In this document: one piece after another, positions 57,110 to 64,000 of the stretch | Numbering within the stretch: position 1 is the first letter of the stretch | How the letters are laid out: the number at the start of each line of letters is the position of its first letter | Assembly: GCF_000801955.1 (NCBI RefSeq) | Contig: NZ_JSZO01000003.1 | Location: forward strand, 62,001-126,000 | Length of the DNA stretch: 64,000 bases | Direction of reading: 5' to 3' | Source of the DNA: Ralstonia sp. A12 | GTDB lineage: Bacteria; Pseudomonadota; Gammaproteobacteria; Burkholderiales; Burkholderiaceae | Made by a program: the position numbers and the translations under genes | Notes under the pieces: model-generated | What the model was told of the DNA's origin: nothing | The model's input: the letters and a program-made list of their open reading frames with translations, nothing else | Databases searched by the model: none

Positions 57110-58060
57110 ATGGGAGTGATGAGCGAGATCCCCGGCACGGCACTGACGCCCGTGCAGAACGAGCACCTCGACTGGCTGGAAGCCGAGTCGATCTACATCA
57201 TCCGTGAGGTGGTGGCCGAATGCCGTAACCCGGCGCTGCTGTTCTCCGGCGGCAAGGATTCGATCGTCATGCTGCACCTGGCACTCAAGGCTTTCCGCCT
57301 GGGCGACCGCAAGATCGAACTGCCGTTCCCGCTGGTGCACATCGACACGGGCCACAACTACCCGGAAGTGATCCAGTTCCGCGACCAGCGTGTTGCTGAG
57401 TTGGGCGCGCGCCTAGTGGTCGGCCATGTGGAAGACTCCATCAAGCGCGGCACCGTGCGCCTGCGCAAGGAAACCGATTCGCGCAACGCCGCACAGGCCG
57501 TCACGCTGCTGGAAACGATCGAATCGCACGGCTTCGACGCGCTGATGGGCGGTGCCCGCCGCGACGAAGAGAAGGCCCGCGCCAAGGAGCGCATCTTCTC
57601 GTTCCGCGACGAGTTCGGCCAGTGGGATCCGAAGGCTCAGCGCCCGGAACTCTGGAGCCTGTACAACGCCCGCATGGCGCAAGGGGAACAGATGCGCGTG
57701 TTTCCGATCTCCAACTGGACGGAACTCGACGTGTGGCAGTACATCGCCCGCGAAAACCTCGCCCTGCCGCCGATCTACTACGCGCATCAACGTGAAGTCG
57801 TGCGCAAGAACGGCCTGCTGGTGCCGGTCACGCCGATCACGCCCAAGGCGGATGGCGACGAGAGCGAAGTCCTGTCGGTGCGCTTCCGCACCGTGGGCGA
57901 CATCAGCTGCACGTGCCCGGTAGCCAGCACCGCTGCCACGCCGGCCGAGATCATCGCCGAAACGGCTGTCACCGAAATCACTGAACGCGGCGCCACGCGC
58001 ATGGACGACCAGACGAGCGAAGCCTCGATGGAAAAGCGCAAGAAGGAAGGGTATTTCTGA
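57110..58060 (+). CDS. cysD: Sulfate adenylyltransferase subunit 2
   Basis: Small subunit of ATP sulfurylase, making APS from sulfate and ATP. The 316-residue protein has the PP-loop LLFSGGKDSIVMLHLALKAF, VHIDTGHNYPEVI, and MGGARRDEEKARAKERIFS. The ATG at 57110 is preceded by AAGGAA; an internal ATG at 57119 is possible. It lies two bases before cysN and works as the CysDN complex. Confidence 0.96.
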   Translation: MGVMSEIPGTALTPVQNEHLDWLEAESIYIIREVVAECRNPALLFSGGKDSIVMLHLALKAFRLGDRKIELPFPLVHIDTGHNYPEVIQFRDQRVAELGARLVVGHVEDSIKRGTVRLRKETDSRNAAQAVTLLETIESHGFDALMGGARRDEEKARAKERIFSFRDEFGQWDPKAQRPELWSLYNARMAQGEQMRVFPISNWTELDVWQYIARENLALPPIYYAHQREVVRKNGLLVPVTPITPKADGDESEVLSVRFRTVGDISCTCPVASTAATPAEIIAETAVTEITERGATRMDDQTSEASMEKRKKEGYF

Positions 58061-58062
58061 TC

Positions 58063-59370
58063 ATGAGCAACCAAACATCGCACCAAGGGCTGCTGCGCTT
58101 CATCACCGCCGGTTCCGTCGACGACGGCAAGAGCACGCTGATCGGCCGTCTGCTGTACGACAGCAAGGCCGTGCTGACCGACCAGTTGCAAGCGCTGGCC
58201 AACGCCAAGAACAAGCGCACCGCCGGCGAGCAGATCGACTTCTCGCTGCTGACCGACGGCCTGGAAGCCGAGCGCGAGCAGGGCATCACGATCGACGTGG
58301 CGTACCGCTATTTCTCGACCGCGCGCCGCAAGTTCATCATTGCCGACACGCCGGGTCACGAGCAGTACACGCGCAACATGGTGACGGGCGCCTCGACCGC
58401 GCACGCCGCCATCATCCTGATCGACGTCACGCGCGTGACGACCGTCGACGGCAAGGCTGAGCTGCTGGCCCAGACCAAGCGCCATTCGGCCATCGTCAAG
58501 CTGCTTGAGCTGCAGCACGTGATCGTGGCCGTCAACAAGATGGACCTGATCGACTACAGCGAAGCACGCTTCAACGAGATCCGTGCCGCTTACGACGCAC
58601 TGGCTGCTCAACTGGGCCTGCGCGACGTACGCTATGTGCCGGTGTCGGCCCTGCGCGGCGACAACATCGTGCACGCCTCCGAAGCCATGCCGTGGTACCA
58701 GGGCGAGCCGCTGCTGGCATTGCTCGAAGACCTGAAGGTGGAAGAGACCGCCCCGGCGGGTGACGATGCACTGCGCTTCCCGGTGCAGTTCGTGGCGCGC
58801 CAGGATGGCTCGCAGGCTGACGACTTCCGCGGCTACATGGGCCGTGTGGAAGCCGGTACCGTGCGCGTCGGCCAGGCTGTGCGCGTGCTGCCCGCCAACC
58901 GCGAGACCACCGTGGCCGAGGTGCTGACGCCCAACGGCGCGGCCGAGTCCGCCGGCCCCGGCGAGACCATCACCGTGCGCCTAGCGGACGACGTGGACAT
59001 CTCGCGCGGCGACACCATTGTTGCCGCCCCGACGACTGCTGCCAACGCTGCCAAGAAGCTGCACGCCGACCTCTGCTGGTTCGATGAACACGCGTTGAAC
59101 CCGGCCCGCAAGTACGTGCTCAAGCACACCACCGCCACCGTGTTCGCACGCGTGTCGGAAGTGGAGCGTGTGCTGGACGTGCACACGCTGTCGCACGAAA
59201 CCGGCCGCAAGCAGATCGCGCTGAACGACATCGGCACGGTCAACATCAGCCTGCAGAAGCCGATCGTGTGCGATGCGTATGGCGATAACCCGGCCACCGG
59301 CGCATTCATCCTGGTGGACGAGGCCACGCACCACACGGTGGCGGCTGGCATGATCCGTGCATTTTCCTGA
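58063..59370 (+). CDS. cysN: Sulfate adenylyltransferase subunit 1 (GTPase)
   Basis: Regulatory GTPase of ATP sulfurylase. The 435-residue protein has G1 GSVDDGKSTLIGRLLYDSK, G3 DTPGHEQYTRNM and G4 NKMDLIDY, followed by elongation-factor-like beta domains. The length fits CysN alone: there is no C-terminal APS kinase (CysC). This agrees with the direct APS reductase. It is coupled to cysD. Confidence 0.96.
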   Translation: MSNQTSHQGLLRFITAGSVDDGKSTLIGRLLYDSKAVLTDQLQALANAKNKRTAGEQIDFSLLTDGLEAEREQGITIDVAYRYFSTARRKFIIADTPGHEQYTRNMVTGASTAHAAIILIDVTRVTTVDGKAELLAQTKRHSAIVKLLELQHVIVAVNKMDLIDYSEARFNEIRAAYDALAAQLGLRDVRYVPVSALRGDNIVHASEAMPWYQGEPLLALLEDLKVEETAPAGDDALRFPVQFVARQDGSQADDFRGYMGRVEAGTVRVGQAVRVLPANRETTVAEVLTPNGAAESAGPGETITVRLADDVDISRGDTIVAAPTTAANAAKKLHADLCWFDEHALNPARKYVLKHTTATVFARVSEVERVLDVHTLSHETGRKQIALNDIGTVNISLQKPIVCDAYGDNPATGAFILVDEATHHTVAAGMIRAFS

Positions 59371-59378
59371 TTAGGAAC

Positions 59379-59412
59379 GGGGCGCCGCACGTCGTAAACT
59401 CGTCTGCGCCCC
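59379..59412 (+). promoter_or_regulatory. Intercistronic hairpin between cysN and cobA
   Basis: GGGGCGC and GCGCCCC form a perfect 7-bp stem with a 20-base loop in the 69-bp gap. There is no T run, so an mRNA processing or stability role is more likely than termination. Confidence 0.35.
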
Positions 59413-59439
59413 GCAAGGAAAACGCAAAGGAAGCTGCAA

Positions 59440-60246
59440 ATGGAAGCGAAGACCAACAAGACTCTGGGCCACGTGAGCCTGATTGGTGCGGGCCCCGGCG
59501 CCGCGGACCTCATCACGGTGCGTGGTGCACGGTTGTTGGGCGAAGCCGAGGTCGTGCTGCACGACGCACTGGTCTCGCCCGAGGTCTTCCAGTACTGCCC
59601 ACAGGCGGTGCTGATTGCTGTTGGCAAGCGCTGCGGCAAGCGCTCGACCGCGCAGCGCTTCATCAACCGTCAGCTCGTCGATCTGGCGACCAAGTACCAG
59701 CGCGTGGTGCGCCTCAAGGGCGGTGACCCGATGCTGTTCGGTCGCGCCGATGAGGAGCTGCAGGCGCTGGAGCAGGCCGGCATCGACTACGAAGTCGTAC
59801 CCGGCATTACCGCAGCGCTGGCAGCCGCGTCCGCCATTCGTCAGCCGTTGACCAAGCGCGGCGTGGCGCGCAGCGTGGCCTTCGTCACGCAAGCCAAGGC
59901 CACCGACCCTGATACGCCGCAACCCGAAGGCGTAACGCCCGAACCGGTTGCACAGGCCGATTCGCTCGTCTACTACATGGGCCGCGATCAAGCTGCATCC
60001 ATCGCAACAGACCTGATCGCCCGCGGCCGCGCACCGTCGACGCCCGCCTGGGTAGTCGAGGCTGCCACCACGCCCGAGCAGCGCTCGGCGTGCTTCACGC
60101 TGCAGCAGATGGCCGATGGCGCTGCCGCCGCGTGGATCAACCCCGAACACCCGAGCCTGCTGATGATTGGCGATGCGTTTGCCGCTCGCGCGACGAGCGC
60201 TGTACCGCAGGCCTTCTCCAGCGAGCCTCACGTTCTGGCGGCCTGA
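59440..60246 (+). CDS. cobA: Uroporphyrinogen-III C-methyltransferase
   Basis: Methylates uroporphyrinogen III twice to precorrin-2, the first step toward siroheme. The 268-residue protein has SLIGAGPGAADLITVRGARLL, VVRLKGGDPMLFGRADEE and VVPGITAALAAASA, typical SUMT motifs. It lacks the CysG dehydrogenase/chelatase domain. AAAGGAAG precedes the ATG. Its place at the end of the cys operon points to siroheme for CysI. Confidence 0.95.
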   Translation: MEAKTNKTLGHVSLIGAGPGAADLITVRGARLLGEAEVVLHDALVSPEVFQYCPQAVLIAVGKRCGKRSTAQRFINRQLVDLATKYQRVVRLKGGDPMLFGRADEELQALEQAGIDYEVVPGITAALAAASAIRQPLTKRGVARSVAFVTQAKATDPDTPQPEGVTPEPVAQADSLVYYMGRDQAASIATDLIARGRAPSTPAWVVEAATTPEQRSACFTLQQMADGAAAAWINPEHPSLLMIGDAFAARATSAVPQAFSSEPHVLAA

Positions 60247-60259
60247 GCCTATCCGGGTT

Positions 60260-61276
60260 TCAGAACGCCAGCGCAAGCTTCCCAAAGACTTTCCCGGCTT
60301 CCATCGCCCGGAACGCCTCCGGCGCGTTTTGCCACGGCAGCACCTGATCGACGATCGGGTGCAGGCCGTGCAGCGCCAGCGCCCGGTTCATCGCCTCAAA
60401 CGAGGTACGCGAGCCAACCGAAGCCGGCCGAATGATCGCCTTGCGCGCGAAGATTTCCAGTGGGCTCACGACACCCTCGCGCCCTGCCAGATAGCCGACG
60501 AGGTGGATCTGCCCACCCACCCGCAGCGCCTTCAGTGAGCGCTGGAACGTGCCCCCACCACCCACTTCGATGACGTGATCGACGCCGCGGCCATCCGTGC
60601 ACGCGAGCACCGCTTCGTGCCAGTCAGGCGTCGTGCGGTAGTTGATCGTGTCGGATTCGGGCACGCCCAGGGTCTGCACGCGTTCGAGCTTTGCGTCGCT
60701 GCTAGACAGCACAATGGGCCGCGCCCCAGCCATCAGGGCGAATTGCACCGCGAACATCGACACGCCGCCCGTGCCCTGTACGAGCACTGTTTCACCCGGC
60801 TGCAGGTTGCCCGCTTCGATCAGGCAATGCCATGCGGTGAGGCCAGCGCAGGGCAGGGTGGCGGCTTCGGTGTCGCTGAGGTGCGGCGGAACGACCACCG
60901 TGCCACCCGCATCCAGGCGGATGGTGTCTGCCAGCCAGCCGTCGATGGGGCCGCCGAGCATACGGCGCGTGTCGGCGTTGCGGAAATCGCCGCCGTCCCA
61001 GCGCTGCCAGAACGTACCGGCGACCCGGTCGCCGGGGCGCACGCGCGTCACGCTGTCACCAACGGCCACCACCTCGCCCACGCCGTCCGACAGCGGAATC
61101 AGCGGCAGCGGAAAGCGCGTGAAGAACTTGCCAGAGACGATCTCCAGGTCGCGGAAATTGAGCGAGGCGGCGCGCGTGCGCACGATGATTTCGTCGTGGG
61201 CGAGCGTGGGGTCGTCGCGCTCGATGGGGCGCAGGGCGTCGATGCCATAACCGTCGGTCAGTGCCAGGGCTTTCAT
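60260..61276 (-). CDS. Zinc-independent MDR/quinone oxidoreductase-like alcohol dehydrogenase
   Basis: A 338-residue medium-chain dehydrogenase/reductase. It has SLNFRDLEIVSGKF, PLSDGVGEVVAVG, GDRVAGTFWQRW, LPCAGLTAWHCLI and the NAD(P) motif GTGGVSMFAVQFA. The typical catalytic-zinc and structural-zinc cysteine clusters are not seen, which suggests the quinone/enone reductase group. ATG 61276 starts the protein; the longer open frame beyond is the shadow of the LysR gene. It is divergent from that LysR regulator, its likely controller. Confidence 0.88.
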   Translation of the reverse strand: MKALALTDGYGIDALRPIERDDPTLAHDEIIVRTRAASLNFRDLEIVSGKFFTRFPLPLIPLSDGVGEVVAVGDSVTRVRPGDRVAGTFWQRWDGGDFRNADTRRMLGGPIDGWLADTIRLDAGGTVVVPPHLSDTEAATLPCAGLTAWHCLIEAGNLQPGETVLVQGTGGVSMFAVQFALMAGARPIVLSSSDAKLERVQTLGVPESDTINYRTTPDWHEAVLACTDGRGVDHVIEVGGGGTFQRSLKALRVGGQIHLVGYLAGREGVVSPLEIFARKAIIRPASVGSRTSFEAMNRALALHGLHPIVDQVLPWQNAPEAFRAMEAGKVFGKLALAF

Positions 61277-61354
61277 GGTGTCCTCGTGGTGGGGTGGTGG
61301 GGAGGAAAGCAACGCAAAAGCGCGTCTGGCGATACTGTGGCGCGTCGCATAAGA

Positions 61355-61367
61355 TGAATCCAATTCA
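61355..61367. promoter_or_regulatory. LysR-type binding site between the MDR gene and its regulator
   Basis: TGAATCCAATTCA is a perfect TGAAT-N3-ATTCA dyad with the T-N11-A form of LysR boxes. It lies in the 129-bp gap between the divergent genes, 39 bases before the LysR start. Confidence 0.65.
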
Positions 61368-61405
61368 ATTTGTTCAGAGAAAATATAACGATTGGGAATG
61401 TCATC

Positions 61406-62302
61406 ATGCTTGAAGAGATGCGTACCTTCGTGCTGCTGGCACAGACCGGGTCGATCGCCCGCGTGGCCGAGCACCTGCCGCTCACGCAACCGGCCGTCAC
61501 CAAGCAGATTCAGCGGCTGGAGCGCGCGCTCGATACCGTGCTGTTCGACCGGCGCGTCAAGCCGTTTCGGCTGACCGCCGAGGGCGAGGCGGTGCTGGCG
61601 CGCTGCCGCACCATCGTGGGTGAATTTGAGGCGCTGCGCGGTGCCGTGCGTGCCACCGGCGAGCCCGAGGGTGCGCTGCGCGTGGGTGTCAGCCATGCGG
61701 TGAGCGATGCGCGGTTTGCGCGCCTGCTGTCGGGGTTGCGGGCGCGCTATCCGGGTGTGTCGTTTCGTCTGAGCTGCGAGTGGGGTGGCGTGCTGCGTGA
61801 TCGCCTGAAGCGCGCCGAGCTGGACGTCGCGCTGTGGCTGGCGCCGGCCAACGCGCGCGGCAACCATGCCGATGCGGACATCCGCGTGATCGGCACCGAG
61901 CCTGTCAGCCTGATTGCCGCGCCCTCGCGCAAGTTGCCGCCGACGTTGTCGATGGGGCAAGTCACGGAGGAGGCCTGGGTATTGAATCCGGCCGGCTGCG
62001 AGATGCGGGCCTGGCTGCTGGGCCGCTACGAGGCCGATCGCCTGACGCCGAACGTGGCCGCCGAAGTGCAATCCGTGCCGCTGCAGCATGCACTGGTGGC
62101 GGAGGGCTTTGGGCTCGGGTTCGCGCCCGTGCGGCTGATCGGGGCGCAGATTGCCGAGGGTGCGCTGTCGGTGCACAAGCTCACTTCGGCCCCATCGGAA
62201 TGGGATGTCTGCGTGCAGCGAGCGCCGTCACTCGGGCGTTTGGCGCGCGTGGTGGATGCGCTCGAATCGGCGATGTCCACCGAGGCCGCAGCGACGCGTT
62301 AA
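61406..62302 (+). CDS. LysR-family transcriptional regulator
   Basis: A 298-residue LysR regulator. The helix-turn-helix is in MLEEMRTFVLLAQTGSIARVAEHLPLTQPAVTKQIQRLERAL, and the C-terminal ligand domain begins GALRVGVSHAV. The ATG at 61406 is chosen over an upstream TTG. It is divergent from the MDR oxidoreductase gene and has a T-N11-A dyad between them. The inducer is unknown. Confidence 0.93.
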   Translation: MLEEMRTFVLLAQTGSIARVAEHLPLTQPAVTKQIQRLERALDTVLFDRRVKPFRLTAEGEAVLARCRTIVGEFEALRGAVRATGEPEGALRVGVSHAVSDARFARLLSGLRARYPGVSFRLSCEWGGVLRDRLKRAELDVALWLAPANARGNHADADIRVIGTEPVSLIAAPSRKLPPTLSMGQVTEEAWVLNPAGCEMRAWLLGRYEADRLTPNVAAEVQSVPLQHALVAEGFGLGFAPVRLIGAQIAEGALSVHKLTSAPSEWDVCVQRAPSLGRLARVVDALESAMSTEAAATR

Positions 62303-62336
62303 TCACTTCACTTAACCCTTTCTCCGGACGCCTGCG

Positions 62337-62738
62337 ATGCCGCACGTCATCATCGAGTACACCGCCAACGTTGAAGTTGATGCGCGCATTCCCGATCTGA
62401 TGCGCCTGCTCAACGGCGTGCTGATCGGCCATGCCGATGTGTTTCCTACGGGTGGCATCCGTACGCGCGCGCTGCGCCTGGACCAGTACCGCATGGCAGA
62501 CGGCACCGAGGACGATGCCTTCATCCACGTGGTCTTCCGCATCAAGGCCGGTCGGCCCAAGGCTGTGACCGGGCCGATCTGCGCGGAATTGTTTGCCGCC
62601 CTGCGCGCGCATCTGGTCGACGTGTTTGCGCGCCGCAATCTCGGGTTGACGCTGGAGTTGGTTGAGTTCGACACGCACGGCTTCCACGTAGAGAACAACG
62701 TGCACACGCGCTTCGTGGGCGCGATGGAGCCGCAATAA
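62337..62738 (+). CDS. 5-carboxymethyl-2-hydroxymuconate isomerase-like protein
   Basis: A 133-residue protein of the CHMI/tautomerase superfamily. It starts MPHVIIEYTANVE, so the catalytic Pro is the first residue after Met removal, and has the family end FDTHGFHVENNVHTRF. The classical enzyme acts in homoprotocatechuate degradation, but no other hpa genes are nearby, so another ketonisation substrate is possible. It lies 34 bases after the LysR gene and may be coexpressed. Confidence 0.85.
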   Translation: MPHVIIEYTANVEVDARIPDLMRLLNGVLIGHADVFPTGGIRTRALRLDQYRMADGTEDDAFIHVVFRIKAGRPKAVTGPICAELFAALRAHLVDVFARRNLGLTLELVEFDTHGFHVENNVHTRFVGAMEPQ

Positions 62739-62751
62739 GGGAAGTGCAAGC

Positions 62752-63123
62752 TCAACCGAGCTGGCGCACGCAGTAGCCGGCGATGGCGTCGAGCACGGCG
62801 TCGTCTTCGCCGACAGCTTCCGCGCAACGGATGGAGAGGGTAGGGTGAGCCTGCACGCAGCGCTCGACCAGCGCCGGCAAGTCTCGCCGCAAGTGACCGC
62901 CCTGGCCAAAGAACACCGGCACGATGGTGATGTGCTGCACACCGGCGGCAGCGAGTTCGTTGATCGTGCCCGGCAGCTCGGGCGTCATCAGCTCAAGAAA
63001 GGCGAGGCGGACGTCGACGTTGGGTTGCTGGGCGGCGAGGCGCTCGCGCAGCCGGTCGAACGGCTCGCGCCAGCGGGCGTCGCGCGCGCCATGCGCAAAC
63101 AGCACGAGCGCGCGCGCGGCCAT
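62752..63123 (-). CDS. Sirohydrochlorin chelatase SirB/CbiX-like, short form
   Basis: A 123-residue class II chelatase-type protein. It has the metal-binding His in LVLFAHGARDARW and the second in ITIVPVFFGQGGHLRRDLP. The length fits a single CbiX domain acting as a dimer. It likely inserts iron in siroheme synthesis (or cobalt). Its ATG overlaps the lptG stop by one base. Precorrin-2 dehydrogenase is not seen here. Confidence 0.88.
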   Translation of the reverse strand: MAARALVLFAHGARDARWREPFDRLRERLAAQQPNVDVRLAFLELMTPELPGTINELAAAGVQHITIVPVFFGQGGHLRRDLPALVERCVQAHPTLSIRCAEAVGEDDAVLDAIAGYCVRQLG

Positions 63124-64000
63124 CAGTGACGCTCCACCCAGCGTAGCGCCACCAGCGCGAATGCCAGGTACAGGGCGCCCGGCACGATGGCCGTGAAGAT
63201 GGCTGGCCACGTATTGAGCAGTCCAACGTGTGAGAACAGGTTGTTCACCAGCTGGAACGACAGCCCCAGCATGATCCCGCCGAACACCTTCAGGCCGACG
63301 GCGCCGGCACGGGCGTGCAGGTAGGCGAAGGGCAGGGCCAGCGCCATCATCACCAGCACGGTGAACGGGTACACGACCTTCTTCCAGAGCGCGATTTCGT
63401 AGCGCTGTGAATCCTGTTTGTTGTCACGCAGATGGCGGATGTACTGGAACAAGTCCAGCGTGGCCATGCGATCGGGTGTGACCATCAGCACCGACAGCAG
63501 CTGCGGCGTGAGTTCCGAGCGCATCTCCTGTTGCGGCACCGAGATTTGCTCGCCACGGAAATCCGGCGCCAGCGCATCGGGTGCGCCGGGTGCGGCCTGC
63601 ACGTTGTCTTGCGGCGCACCGGTGGCAGGCTTGCGCGGGAATTCAATGAAGCGCGTCTCGGTCACGTTGCTCAACTGCCAGTTCTGATGCCCCTCGTATC
63701 GCGCCTGCTGCGCCACACGGATCGTGCTCAGTCGATAGTCCGAATCGAATTCATAGATGCGCAGGCCCTGGATGGACTGGTCTGCCTGCAGCGCGCCCAC
63801 GTTGATGAAGCGCGTCACCTCGCCGCCGCTGCCGTCCGGTTTGGCCGGGCCGCGGTCCTTGACCCACACGCCCGAGCGGAAGCCCGCCGACACCGTGGCG
63901 CCCAGCGCTTCAAGCCGCACCTTCTGCGCATACTGTTCTGCCTTCGGGCCGATGAACTCGCCAAAGATGTACGTCACCAGCGCCAGCGGCAGCGCAATCT
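63123..64000 (-). CDS. lptG: Lipopolysaccharide export permease LptG, start missing at window edge
   Basis: The C-terminal 292 codons of an LptF/LptG-family permease; the frame is open through 64000 and the N-terminus lies outside. It has a membrane segment ending IALPLALVTYIFGEFIGPKAEQ, a periplasmic beta-jellyroll-like part, and three C-terminal membrane segments (TVLVMMALALPFAYLHA, FGGIMLGLSFQLVNNLFSHVGLL, and the last). With LptF and LptB it extracts LPS from the inner membrane. The choice of LptG over LptF rests on the C-terminal motifs and is likely. SirB follows with one-base overlap. Confidence 0.9.
   Translation of the reverse strand, partial: IALPLALVTYIFGEFIGPKAEQYAQKVRLEALGATVSAGFRSGVWVKDRGPAKPDGSGGEVTRFINVGALQADQSIQGLRIYEFDSDYRLSTIRVAQQARYEGHQNWQLSNVTETRFIEFPRKPATGAPQDNVQAAPGAPDALAPDFRGEQISVPQQEMRSELTPQLLSVLMVTPDRMATLDLFQYIRHLRDNKQDSQRYEIALWKKVVYPFTVLVMMALALPFAYLHARAGAVGLKVFGGIMLGLSFQLVNNLFSHVGLLNTWPAIFTAIVPGALYLAFALVALRWVERH

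Overview
The window looks like chromosomal core sequence from a GC-rich beta-proteobacterium of the Burkholderiales, most like Ralstonia. That rests on remembered gene order and protein resemblance (clpS-clpA, coaBC, lspA-ileS-ribF, nadA-nadC facing nadB, rpmB-rpmG, livJ-HMGF, a cysB/cysIHDN cluster); no database search was possible. Genes are dense on both strands and almost all are intact. I see no prophage, insertion sequence, CRISPR array, rRNA operon or clear genomic island. The only RNA gene found is a tRNA-Leu(CAA).

Layout. 0.3-3 kb: clpS-clpA proteolysis pair. 3-11 kb: minus-strand coaBC-LLM-dut and ribF-ileS-lspA groups with a DUF218 membrane protein between them. 11-14 kb: a hybrid sensor kinase converging on a NarL-type regulator. 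14-18 kb: purN, an RsmB-type methyltransferase, an exported phospholipase-D-like protein and a MscS channel. 18.5-23.6 kb: fatty acid desaturase, then NAD synthesis genes. 23.8-26.6 kb: rpmB-rpmG, radC, FKBP isomerase, ispH. 27-32 kb: complete branched-chain amino acid ABC transporter. 32-34.2 kb: argD with an unusual leader, and a GNAT gene. 34.2-39 kb: ferredoxin-type reductase, SDR protein, diguanylate cyclase, OmpA-like protein. 39-45 kb: ClC channel and MarR regulator divergent from a small MoaF-like/LLM/MFS/aldo-keto reductase cluster. 45-49.6 kb: voltage-gated-type K+ channel, TlpA-like thioredoxin, ilvD, exported RidA protein. 50-52 kb: hydroxyacid dehydrogenase and an orphan binding protein. 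52-60 kb: CysB and the sulfate assimilation operon through siroheme-forming CobA. 60-64 kb: quinone-oxidoreductase-like protein, LysR regulator, CHMI-like isomerase, SirB chelatase, and the start-truncated lptG.

How they work together. CysD/CysN activate sulfate to APS, an iron-sulfur CysH reduces APS directly (no APS kinase is present), and a siroheme sulfite reductase makes sulfide; CobA and SirB supply two of the three siroheme steps. NadB, NadA and NadC form the full aspartate-to-nicotinate-mononucleotide route. LivJ-HMGF and IlvD both serve branched-chain amino acid supply.

Most interesting signal: the argD leader. A good sigma-70 promoter is followed at once by a 23-codon open frame with four consecutive arginine codons and then by a 12-bp terminator hairpin before argD. 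This is the layout of an amino-acid attenuator, here apparently for arginine and apparently leaderless. Other candidates are a two-tier hairpin touching the nadA ribosome binding site, a long structured desaturase leader, and several clear palindromic operators.
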